Source: a virus
Length of the DNA stretch: 20,971 nt
IMG/VR virus record: IMGVR_UViG_3300031670_000504
Location: 1 to 20,971 of that record
Reading direction: 5' to 3' (one strand)
Below the pieces are notes generated by a model. The model did no database searches and was not told the origin of the DNA. It worked only from the letters and a program-made list of their open reading frames with translations. The stretch's first letter is position 1; every line of letters starts with the position of its first letter. Below are positions 1 to 7,616 of the stretch, piece after piece. Both the position numbers and the translations under genes were made by a program.

Positions 1-33
1 GGCTGGGGAGCTCGAACAATTTAGTATATATTT

Positions 34-127
34 GGAGAGATGGCCGAGCTGGTCGAAGGCGCGCCCCTGCTAAGGGCGTATACGCGCAAAACGCGTATCG
101 TGGGTTCGAATCCCACTCTCTCCGCCA
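34..127 (+). tRNA. tRNA-Ser (anticodon GCU)
   Basis: A full class II tRNA cloverleaf can be read. The acceptor stem GGAGAGA (34-40) pairs with TCTCTCC (117-123), followed by discriminator G124 and an encoded CCA (125-127). The anticodon loop carries GCT at 69-71, which decodes AGC/AGU serine codons. The long variable arm typical of tRNA-Ser is a perfect hairpin (TACGCG/CGCGTA, about 80-96), and the T arm has the usual GGTTCGAATCC. tRNA-Ser genes are common island integration sites, but no second copy of the 3' end was found in this window. Confidence 0.97.
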
Positions 128-146
128 TTCAGTCATGAGCGAACCC

Positions 147-183
147 GCCCTTTCTCCGCATATCGGAGAAAGGGCCTGGTTTT
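147..183 (+). terminator. Hairpin terminator after tRNA-Ser
   Basis: A perfect 12-bp stem (147-158 with 164-175) encloses a 5-nt loop 20 bases behind the tRNA and is followed within a few bases by a short T run (180-183). This fits an intrinsic terminator for the tRNA transcript. The T run is short, so a processing or bidirectional role is possible. Confidence 0.65.
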
Positions 184-232
184 CGCACAGTTCCAGGCCA
201 TCCTGATTCACACGCGCCCGCATAGCGCACTT

Positions 233-268
233 GGAGTGCTGTAATTGAGGGCGCTACACTCCGTTTTT
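233..268 (+). terminator. Second weak terminator-like hairpin
   Basis: GGAGTG (233-238) can pair with CACTCC (257-262), immediately followed by GTTTTT (263-268). The loop is long (18 nt), so this is only a possible back-up terminator for the tRNA transcript. Confidence 0.3.
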
Positions 269-504
269 CTCCGATGGGTCGTCTCGAAGTCCGGTTTCAG
301 TGATGTAATTCGAAGTCTCGTAAACGCAAGCGATTGGAATCTGACTGGTTATCGCCTTCGCACGTAGCATAAATCGCGCATCAATGCTCTTAAACGCACT
401 GGCGATTGCCAGTTCCCAACGTAGTGCATTGGTCCATAGCCTAATGTAAATGCAATATTTACGCGCCGTTAAACGCAGCGCCTAGATTCTGTAAGATGAA
501 TGTA
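269..504. other. Gene-free spacer with three TAAACGCA octamers
   Basis: No convincing coding frame was found between the tRNA terminators and the 3' end of the PIN-domain gene. The octamer TAAACGCA occurs three times in the same orientation, at 321-328, 391-398 and 470-477. The first two copies are each followed by a related GCGATTG. No function is assigned; they could be binding sites or chance. Confidence 0.35.
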
Positions 505-2697
505 TTACCGCTTGATTGGCGCTGGTCCACCCAGCATCGTTAGGATTGCAAAAATCAGACCGAAGACCCCAACAATCCAAAAAACTTTTCGCCATGGTTT
601 TACGCACGCCCCCACTGAAAGAAAGATCAACATCAATGAAATCGATGCTTGGAGACCGTAGCTATTGGAATTCCGTAACAGCCACTGCCATGGAATAACA
701 TAATTTACAATTAGTTCAAAAAGCAGCGCGATTAAAATACCTCCTGATATGCTAGTTATTTTTGCAATAGTAAGGGCTTTCCTTTGCTGCTTACCTAATT
801 CCGATACCACACCATCGCGTTCACTTCTTTGCGTTTCCGCATCCGCCACACTAGTATAGGTACGACGCGCCTCGTCATTTCGTTCATTTTGCAAGCGCGA
901 AATAGTATTGTCGCGCGCTTCCAATTCCTGTTTTGTCTTATTAAGAGCATCCTCTGCCTGCGCAAGCCGCCTGTCTCGATCCGCGGTTTGCTTATGTTTA
1001 CCTTCAAGTTCTCCTTGAAGTGCGGCCTTTTCTTCAACAAGCGCTATATTCAATCTGGACATTTCAGTTTCTACAGCATCCTGAAATGCCTTATCAGTAG
1101 GCTTAGTCTGAAGTTCAGCAAACAAAAGATCGTTGGCAAGCATCTTACTTGCGGTTTCTTCAGGTAGACCGCTATAACTGGCAAGAATACTTAGCATTTT
1201 AGATGCAGCTTTGGCTGCTCCGCCTTTACTCAGAGTAAATTCTGGTAGCGCAAAAGTTTCTGCAAATGCCCGATCAAACTCCTCGTTGCTCGAGATGAAT
1301 GGACGTAATATTTGCCATAGAAGATTTGGCAAGATAGTGCAACTAAGGGTGCCGTCTTTACGGCTTTTCTCTGCATCGAATCGATATAGTTGGTAATCAC
1401 ATGTAATTAATAATGCACCGGCATCGAGCGAGCTCGCAGCCTTACTTCTTAACGACTCTACAGTTTCGAGCACAGCCATATCGTGTTGAACAGCTTCGTA
1501 TGATCTTTCCATGTGATGACATTTTAGATAAGTTTTGTAATCTGCCTCCAAATCAGCTCTTTTTGCCAACTGTGCGTTATTTCCGGCTAACCTGTAGATA
1601 TCAATTCCCTTATCCTTAAGCATAATCTCCCAATGTTTGTAAGGCGACATGAAATCATCTACTTCTATAGGTACCACCGCATTTTTTTGATGAAATCTGA
1701 GTTCAATACCAGATACGCGCTCTGATTTAGCCGCAGCTCGACTGATATTCTGGGACCATCTATGCTTTCGAAGCTCGCCGCCAAAGTGATAGAGAGTGTT
1801 CGTCGTCTCTCGCACGGTAAATTCATGGTAACGAAGCTTAAACGGCAAGTTGAATTGCTTTACAGCCTCAAGGAGTTCGTTTGAGACATCTACTTGTGGA
1901 TTTGTGTGTATTTGCAAAATACCAAATATGAAATTTGTATCCAAAAATAGAACAAGAGGGTTTAGTTTTTCGCGGAGTCGCGCGGATATTTCTGGAGAAA
2001 TCATGAGAGAGAAATAGTTGAAAGCGCTATCAGCCAACTGTGCTATGTATTCCGCTCTCTTGCGATCTGTACGCACATCCGCAATGAAAGATGCGATAGT
2101 CTTGCGCGCAATGTCACGTTGCACTTGGGGAATATTATCGTGCACAAGGGTATCCAATATAGAAGAAAGACTACCGAGTTGTTCTTGAGAAACCTGACTG
2201 GCAGGATCTAATAGACTGACCGCTTGAATACCGTGTCTCTTGAAGGCCTGAGCCAGATATAGCATCAATACATTCCACAATTTCTCTTTGGGTAGCTGTG
2301 CGTTTGCCGCCACCTGTTGTAGCCACGCTTCCTTGACATCACTCTCAAGGGCCCTCGCTTCTTGAATTCTAGTGGTCAATCTAGCCTGAACATCCTGCGA
2401 CAGACCCAGGTGGTTTCCAGGTAATTTGATCAGATATTGTCTTGAAAGCAGTCGGTCCAATGATATAGCAACGTTCTTTTCCAGCAGCTTTATGCCGAAT
2501 AGCGCATCTATGATCTTGATAAGCGTAGCTGGTGAATTAAGCGGCTCGCTGGGAAGGATCACATAGCATTGGAGAATGAGCTCATCGAGAACTTCTGACA
2601 AATTGCGCACTTTTGCTATGGCGGCAAAGCTCACCATTTGTTGAAATGCCAAAGAGAAATTTGGCGAAACAGAATGCTCATTCTTGTACTTGTTCAT
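505..2697 (-). CDS. PIN-like nuclease domain protein with coiled coil and C-terminal membrane segments
   Basis: A 730-residue protein. Residues 1-240 are mostly helical with no recognised domain. From about 247 a hydrophobic strand leads into LDTN (D253), followed by E297 in a VRETTN context, D406 (QHDMAVLE) and D434 (ITCDYQL). This spacing of acidic residues fits a PIN-like metal-dependent RNase domain with large insertions. Residues about 555-640 are highly charged and likely coiled coil. The C-terminus has hydrophobic segments near 648-668, 684-699 and 704-722, so the nuclease would be anchored in the inner membrane with its bulk in the cytoplasm. The start ATG has a good ribosome site (GGAGAAG, minus strand). 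It stands alone, reading away from the recombinase behind it. PIN proteins are usually toxins or RNA-processing enzymes; a membrane-bound, 730-residue form is unusual and a defence role is only inferred. Confidence 0.7.
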   Translation of the reverse strand: MNKYKNEHSVSPNFSLAFQQMVSFAAIAKVRNLSEVLDELILQCYVILPSEPLNSPATLIKIIDALFGIKLLEKNVAISLDRLLSRQYLIKLPGNHLGLSQDVQARLTTRIQEARALESDVKEAWLQQVAANAQLPKEKLWNVLMLYLAQAFKRHGIQAVSLLDPASQVSQEQLGSLSSILDTLVHDNIPQVQRDIARKTIASFIADVRTDRKRAEYIAQLADSAFNYFSLMISPEISARLREKLNPLVLFLDTNFIFGILQIHTNPQVDVSNELLEAVKQFNLPFKLRYHEFTVRETTNTLYHFGGELRKHRWSQNISRAAAKSERVSGIELRFHQKNAVVPIEVDDFMSPYKHWEIMLKDKGIDIYRLAGNNAQLAKRADLEADYKTYLKCHHMERSYEAVQHDMAVLETVESLRSKAASSLDAGALLITCDYQLYRFDAEKSRKDGTLSCTILPNLLWQILRPFISSNEEFDRAFAETFALPEFTLSKGGAAKAASKMLSILASYSGLPEETASKMLANDLLFAELQTKPTDKAFQDAVETEMSRLNIALVEEKAALQGELEGKHKQTADRDRRLAQAEDALNKTKQELEARDNTISRLQNERNDEARRTYTSVADAETQRSERDGVVSELGKQQRKALTIAKITSISGGILIALLFELIVNYVIPWQWLLRNSNSYGLQASISLMLIFLSVGACVKPWRKVFWIVGVFGLIFAILTMLGGPAPIKR

Positions 2698-2843
2698 AAA
2701 ATCTTCTCCATAGGAATTAAATTGAGCCTACACGTTGGGTCGGCTAACGTTGCCCTCCAACGCGGCCCGTTTGAATGCTAATTCTAGCGCGTATTGAATG
2801 GCCACTCTGGGTGGAAACGGTCAATCCGGTTGGCGACTTACAG

Positions 2844-4568
2844 CTATTGATAGTCGCTGATCTGAAACCCACGTCGTTGTTCATCCCACTTCATGGGCAG
2901 GCTGTAGAGCAGCTTATTGAGTGTCAGATCTAGAGGTTGGCGACCCTCCAGGATGACCTCGACGATGGCGGGGGCAAGGAACGCACAGTGGAGAATGTGA
3001 CTGACGTATCGCTCATGGACCCCGACTTCTTTGGCAATTGACCGGATGGATTTGGCTTCACCTGAGATCAGCCGATCATGCCAGCAATAAGCGCGCGCGA
3101 TGGCTTTGATCATGGCGGGATTGGGATGCGCTTTGTCCTTCTTCTCTTGGCTATCCGGCAGGATAACCCTCATTTCACCGCCACAGCGCCGTAACTGGGC
3201 CTTGATCGTCAGGCAGATTGGTTCATCACACTCGTCAGTATGGAGCTTGGAGGGTTCGCTTTGAGTAGACCTGTCATTACCCAACAGCGCACATTGAAGG
3301 CGTTGTCTCCTCAACAGTATCTGTATCTCATCGCCCACCAGCGTGATTTTGGATACCACGGCCTGCAGGAATGCACGCGTCTCGGCCTGAGCGGCTTCCG
3401 TCAGCTTGGCTGCTTGATGGCGTACCGAGGCGAGAACGGCGGTTTGGAGAGCGGCATCGTCCGAGGGCAGGGCGAGCGATTGCAGTACATCCGGTCCGCT
3501 GCTCAAGAACGTCTGTAACCGCTCTACGACCAGCTCTTCAAGATCATGTGCCGGATAGCGTCTTGCGCCAGCCTTGTTATTGCCAGGGTTCCGGATGAGC
3601 GCTTGGGAGACATAGTAGCGGTAGCGTTTGCCATTCTTGACCGTGTGGGTGGGCGTGAGTCTTTGACCTTCCGCATCATAAAGGAGCCCGGCCAGTAAAC
3701 TTGGCGCCTGTGCCTTGGTGCCGGTGCGTTTGGCAGTGTCATTGGTCTCAAGCAGCGCTTGGACTTTATTCCAAAGTGCTTCCGGTACGATGGCTTCGTG
3801 CAACCCGGCATTGGGCACACCGCGGTGGGTGATGACCCCGCGGTAAATTCGATTCTGCAGGAGGTCATAGAGGGCACCGCGGGAGTAGGAGGCATTGCCT
3901 GATCGCTTCCCCGTTTTGCTGAGTCTGTCTTTGCTCCGGATTCCTTGGGCATCCAATTCTTGCTTGAGCTTGGCCACCGATCCAAGCGCTACGTAACGTT
4001 CATAGATATGGCACACCTGGGCGGCCTCTTTCTTATTAACGATAAGCTCTCGGTCTTTCCGGTCATACCCCACCGGCACCCGGCCACCCATCCACATGCC
4101 CTTGCGCTTGGAGGCCGCGATCTTGTCCCGGATCCGCTCCCCGGTAACCTCGCGCTCGAACTGGGCAAAGGAGAGCAGCACATTCAAGGTGAGTCTGCCC
4201 ATGGAGGTCGTGGTATTGAACTGCTGGGTGACCGAAACGAACGAGACTCCGGACTCATCGAAGGTCTCCACCATCTTGGCGAAATCGGAAAGGGAGCGGG
4301 TTAGCCTGTCCACCTTATAAACCACCACCGAATCGACCTTACCGGCTTTGATATCCTCTAAAAGCTTCTTCAGCCCGGGCCGCTCCATGTTCCCACCCGA
4401 GAACCCGCCATCGTCATAGGCCCCATCAACTACCTTCCAGCCTTCATGGCGCTGGCTCTCTATATATGAGAGACAAGCCTCGCGCTGGGCATCGAGGGAA
4501 TTGAACGACTGTTCCAGTCCTTCCTCGGAAGACTTACGGGTATAGATGGCGCAGCGAAGCTTAGCCAT
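2844..4568 (-). CDS. Large serine recombinase (resolvase/invertase family)
   Basis: A 574-residue site-specific recombinase. The N-terminal catalytic domain begins YTRKSSEEG, with S13 the likely nucleophile after R11, and continues through the VDRLTR motif and the FEREVTGERI helix. A recombinase domain follows (about 165-290). The zinc-ribbon region that often carries Cys pairs here has none at the usual place (about 290-330). A C-terminal helix-turn-helix-like segment (SIRSIAKEVGVHERYVSHIL) ends the protein, as in the subfamily that travels with DUF2924. Such enzymes integrate or excise mobile elements by cutting and religating DNA through a phosphoserine link. The start ATG overlaps the end of the DUF2924 gene by 8 bases, so the two are translated together. 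It is full length with an intact active site. Confidence 0.92.
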   Translation of the reverse strand: MAKLRCAIYTRKSSEEGLEQSFNSLDAQREACLSYIESQRHEGWKVVDGAYDDGGFSGGNMERPGLKKLLEDIKAGKVDSVVVYKVDRLTRSLSDFAKMVETFDESGVSFVSVTQQFNTTTSMGRLTLNVLLSFAQFEREVTGERIRDKIAASKRKGMWMGGRVPVGYDRKDRELIVNKKEAAQVCHIYERYVALGSVAKLKQELDAQGIRSKDRLSKTGKRSGNASYSRGALYDLLQNRIYRGVITHRGVPNAGLHEAIVPEALWNKVQALLETNDTAKRTGTKAQAPSLLAGLLYDAEGQRLTPTHTVKNGKRYRYYVSQALIRNPGNNKAGARRYPAHDLEELVVERLQTFLSSGPDVLQSLALPSDDAALQTAVLASVRHQAAKLTEAAQAETRAFLQAVVSKITLVGDEIQILLRRQRLQCALLGNDRSTQSEPSKLHTDECDEPICLTIKAQLRRCGGEMRVILPDSQEKKDKAHPNPAMIKAIARAYCWHDRLISGEAKSIRSIAKEVGVHERYVSHILHCAFLAPAIVEVILEGRQPLDLTLNKLLYSLPMKWDEQRRGFQISDYQ

Positions 4569-4995
4569 GGGATACCCTGAGCCCGAAGAACAAGGGACCT
4601 GACCAGCGTGTTCCGGTAATCAGCCGGGCGATTTCCGAGAGGCTTCGATAGGGCTGTCCCCGGTATGCAAAGCCCTCAGTGATCACAGTGACCTCATGGG
4701 TGTCGCCATTCCACTCACGGACTAATCGCGTGCCCAATTTGATGCGCGGAACATCTAAACCTGCACCGGAGCCAGTCTCAATTTCAGTGGCAATCTTGCG
4801 TAGTTGTTTGCGGGTGTTGGCACTGAGCCCACCGTAGGTCTGCTCTTGCAGGCGGTAGGCAATACAACTAATCAGGAAATCTTTGTGGGCTCGGCAGTGC
4901 AGGGGGTGGCCAAATACTTCATTCCACAGAGAAAGTAGTTCCGCGCGTGTCAGTTGAGGTAGGCATTCAAGCTGTTTAGCGATATCGTTGGACAT
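4561..4995 (-). CDS. DUF2924 family protein
   Basis: A 144-residue protein recognised as DUF2924 from its layout: an N-terminal LTRAELLSLWNEVFG helix, a middle helical stretch, then a C-terminal GTRLVREWNGDTHEV strand and a YRSLSEIARLITG segment resembling a small DNA-binding or modulator fold. The family occurs almost always directly upstream of a large serine recombinase, with overlapping genes, as here. Its biochemical role is not established; an accessory or directionality role for the recombinase is an inference from context. It is the first gene of the minus-strand operon and diverges from the plus-strand gene at 5084. Confidence 0.85.
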   Translation of the reverse strand: MSNDIAKQLECLPQLTRAELLSLWNEVFGHPLHCRAHKDFLISCIAYRLQEQTYGGLSANTRKQLRKIATEIETGSGAGLDVPRIKLGTRLVREWNGDTHEVTVITEGFAYRGQPYRSLSEIARLITGTRWSGPLFFGLRVSHG

Positions 4996-5019
4996 GGTCT
5001 GGCATCATTTATCCGGTCC

Positions 5020-5048
5020 ATTCACGCTTGGTATGCGTGTGAAGTCAA
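5020..5048 (-). promoter_or_regulatory. Possible promoter and palindrome for the DUF2924-recombinase operon
   Basis: On the minus strand TTGACT (5043-5048) is followed after 17 bases by GTGAAT (5020-5025), giving a good -35 and a poor -10. Inside the spacer lies an inverted repeat, CACGC (5023-5027) and GCGTG (5035-5039), with a 7-bp centre, a plausible operator. It sits in the 88-bp divergent gap between 4995 and 5084. Confidence 0.3.
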
Positions 5049-5083
5049 CTCGCCATTTTTTACCCAGAAACAGGCCTCTTTAA

Positions 5084-5749
5084 ATGGATAACCAGCAAAA
5101 CTCATTTCCCAAATCCGAACAACTCTTCAACGATACCTGGTGGGCATTCAATAATGCCTCAGAAGTGCTTGGATTTAAAACTGCAATACCCGCAGAACCA
5201 CTGCCATCGGAAACGGACGGTAACCTGTATAGCTTCGAGACACTTCAAAGAAATGCAAATAAAGCAATAAACGCAAAAGAGAAGGTGGATTATCTATTAA
5301 CAAAGTTGCGTAGTAAGAACGCCTTTACAATAAGGGATATGGACGAGTTCGCTAACAGGTTAGGGTTATTTGTTTTACAAGTGCAGTCACTTTCTGGATT
5401 AGTATTTTTCAAGGATAAATTCAAAGCATATGAAACATCTATAAAAAAAGGGCCGCACGCTGAAGCCTACCAGATGAACCACGATATGTTCGCACCAATT
5501 CTTAGAACGCTACTATCGCAACGTCCCAATGGCATCAGCCAGTTGTCTCAGCTCTACGAAATTCCAGAGATGGATAAAAAGGCGGTTGATTATTTTATGG
5601 TCATTCAAGAGAACAAAGAGAACGATCGAAGAGTATGGCTGCGTACTGCCCTGAGGAATGTTGCGATGTATCATCCACAGCGTAAACGGCTAGATAATTC
5701 AGCACGCTTATCAAAAAGACTTCCACATAAAAGACGAAATAAATCATAG
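5084..5749 (+). CDS. Hypothetical protein (221 aa) between recombinase and terminase modules
   Basis: Function not recognised. The protein has an acidic, polar N-terminus, a mainly helical middle (about 50-140) and a strongly basic tail rich in Arg and Lys (about 195-221) that could bind nucleic acid. There is no signal peptide, membrane segment or obvious catalytic motif. It is divergent from the DUF2924 gene and about 90 bases before the ParB-methyltransferase. Its base composition is more AT-rich than the terminase genes that follow, which suggests a separate origin. The ATG start is preceded by only a weak ribosome site (ACAGG). It is likely a real gene because it fills the gap cleanly with no competing frame. 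Confidence 0.6.
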   Translation: MDNQQNSFPKSEQLFNDTWWAFNNASEVLGFKTAIPAEPLPSETDGNLYSFETLQRNANKAINAKEKVDYLLTKLRSKNAFTIRDMDEFANRLGLFVLQVQSLSGLVFFKDKFKAYETSIKKGPHAEAYQMNHDMFAPILRTLLSQRPNGISQLSQLYEIPEMDKKAVDYFMVIQENKENDRRVWLRTALRNVAMYHPQRKRLDNSARLSKRLPHKRRNKS

Positions 5750-5839
5750 ACATATATCGAGTGAGGTAACAGATTCCTCATAGGAATCTATCTTAAAAGC
5801 TGCACAAAATTAGGCATCGCCCAAATGGAGGATGCCTAA

Positions 5840-7210
5840 GTGTCAATATCCAGCACAAAGAATTTTGCAAATGGTCGTTTGCACGGTAAAGGAATCACGA
5901 TTGTCTATCGTCCCATTACCGAACTCGCGCTCAACCCCAATAACCCTCGCATCCACGCCCCAAAGCAGATCCACCAGCTTGCACGCAGCATTGCAACCTT
6001 CGGCTTTACGGTACCAATTCTAGTTTCTAGCCAGGGCCAGGTAATCGCAGGTCATGGCCGGCTACTTGCGGCACAAGAACTCGGAATTATCCACGTACCT
6101 ACAATCTGCCTTGAGCACCTAACTGAACAACAAATCCAAGCATACGTCATTGCGGACAATAAATTAGCTGAGAACGCGATCTGGAACGAAAGGTTACTGG
6201 CCGAACAGTTCAAGGCATTGTCGTCCGTAGAACTCGACTTTAGTCTGGAAGTCACCGGGTTCGATATGGGGGAAATCGATCTTCTGATCGAAAGTCTCAC
6301 GCCGGTGACGGATAGCGATGAAGACCCTGCGGATGCGCTTCCGGATAACCTATCGGAACAGGCGGTTACGCGCCCTGGGGACTTGTGGGTATTGGGTAGT
6401 CACCGTATCCACTGCGGCAGTGCCCTGGAAGCAGCCGCGTATGACGTGCTCATGAACGATAAGCAAGCCAGCATGGTTTTCACGGACCCACCTTACAACG
6501 TGCCCATCGAGGGGCATGCCAGTGGATTGGGTTCCATCCATCACAAGGACTTTGTGATGGCCTGCGGTGAAATGGATCAGGCCACGTTCACCCAGTTCCT
6601 CAAGAACGCCTTCACCCAGCTCGCACATCACAGTATTTCGGGCTCATTGCATTTTGTGTGTATGGATTGGCGGCACATTGGTGAGCTGCATGCGGCCGGT
6701 CACGCGGTATACACCGAGCTTAAGAACCTTTGTATCTGGGTCAAAGACAATGGTGGCATGGGCAGTTTGTACCGCAGCCAGCATGAACTCATCTTTGTAT
6801 TCAAGAACGGTACGGCCGCCCATCAAAATCATGTGCAGCTCGGCCAGTTCGGCCGTTATCGCAGCAATGTCTGGAATTACCCCGGCGTGAATTCTTTCGG
6901 GCGAACCGCGGAGGAGGGCAACCTGCTGGCGTTACATCCCACCGTCAAACCCACAGCCTTGGTGGCCGATGCCATTCTCGATTGTTCAAGCCGCGGCGAC
7001 ATTGTGCTTGATGCTTTTCTCGGCAGTGGTACGACGGTGATGGCCGCCGAGCGCACCGGCCGTATCTGTTATGCCATCGAGATTGATCCTTTGTATGTCG
7101 ATACCGCCATCCGACGCTGGCAATCCTATACAGGGCAAACCGCCGTGCACGGAGAATCCGGCCAATCATTCAAAGGACTTGAGGCCGAACGGAGATGCGC
7201 CCATGGCTAA
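5840..7210 (+). CDS. ParB-like domain fused to beta-class DNA methyltransferase
   Basis: A 456-residue fusion. Residues about 20-115 form a ParB/Srx-type domain with the hallmark GHGR at 71-74. The rest is an amino-methyltransferase in which the catalytic motif IV DPPYNV (216-221) precedes the AdoMet-binding motif I DAFLGSGTT (391-399), the order of beta-class N6-adenine or N4-cytosine enzymes. HPTVKP (366-371), just before motif I, is typical of the family. It would methylate DNA using S-adenosylmethionine. Such fusions are frequent in phages and islands, commonly beside terminase genes. The chosen start is GTG at 5840 because GGAGGA at 5827-5832 lies seven bases before it. The 3' end overlaps the next gene by eight bases, so the block to 9078 is probably one operon. 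Its target sequence cannot be read from the gene. Confidence 0.9.
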   Translation: MSISSTKNFANGRLHGKGITIVYRPITELALNPNNPRIHAPKQIHQLARSIATFGFTVPILVSSQGQVIAGHGRLLAAQELGIIHVPTICLEHLTEQQIQAYVIADNKLAENAIWNERLLAEQFKALSSVELDFSLEVTGFDMGEIDLLIESLTPVTDSDEDPADALPDNLSEQAVTRPGDLWVLGSHRIHCGSALEAAAYDVLMNDKQASMVFTDPPYNVPIEGHASGLGSIHHKDFVMACGEMDQATFTQFLKNAFTQLAHHSISGSLHFVCMDWRHIGELHAAGHAVYTELKNLCIWVKDNGGMGSLYRSQHELIFVFKNGTAAHQNHVQLGQFGRYRSNVWNYPGVNSFGRTAEEGNLLALHPTVKPTALVADAILDCSSRGDIVLDAFLGSGTTVMAAERTGRICYAIEIDPLYVDTAIRRWQSYTGQTAVHGESGQSFKGLEAERRCAHG

Positions 7211-7616
7211 AAAACCCAAGAACCCCAGTGACTATCCTGTGGGCTATGGCAAACCCCCGCAAAAGTCTCGGTTCAAAAAGGGCCAGTCCGGCAATCCTAA
7301 AGGACGGTCTCAAGGTTCACCTAATCTTGCGACAGCGGTTGACCGCGCGCTCAAGGAGAAGGTGGTGGTGAACGAAGGTGGTCAGCGGCGCGTGATCTCG
7401 AAGCTGGAGGCGATGGTGACCAACATGGTGAATAAGGCGGCCGTTGGCGAACCTCGGGCCCGGCAACAACTACTCCAGGTCATTCGTGTCCTCGATGGCG
7501 ATCCTGCCGAGGCCTCGAGTGACGCTGAGCTTGCTCACGAGGATGAAGAAATCATGGCACGTATCGCAGAACGCCTGCGGCGGACCGAACAGGAGAAACC
7601 CAGTGAAAAACCTTAA
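7203..7616 (+). CDS. DUF5681 domain protein
   Basis: A 137-residue protein starting MAKKPKNPSDYPVGYGKPP. The YPVGYGKPP...RFKKGQSGNPKGR block near the N-terminus (about residues 11-36) is the signature of DUF5681. The remainder is helical and ends in a charged tail. The start at 7203 is preferred over in-frame upstream codons because the domain begins there and it gives the short overlap with the methyltransferase typical of this operon. DUF5681 genes regularly precede a terminase large subunit, so a small-terminase or DNA-binding adaptor role is a reasonable guess, but it is unproven. The Lys/Arg/Gly-rich N-terminal block is consistent with DNA contact. Confidence 0.85.
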   Translation: MAKKPKNPSDYPVGYGKPPQKSRFKKGQSGNPKGRSQGSPNLATAVDRALKEKVVVNEGGQRRVISKLEAMVTNMVNKAAVGEPRARQQLLQVIRVLDGDPAEASSDAELAHEDEEIMARIAERLRRTEQEKPSEKP

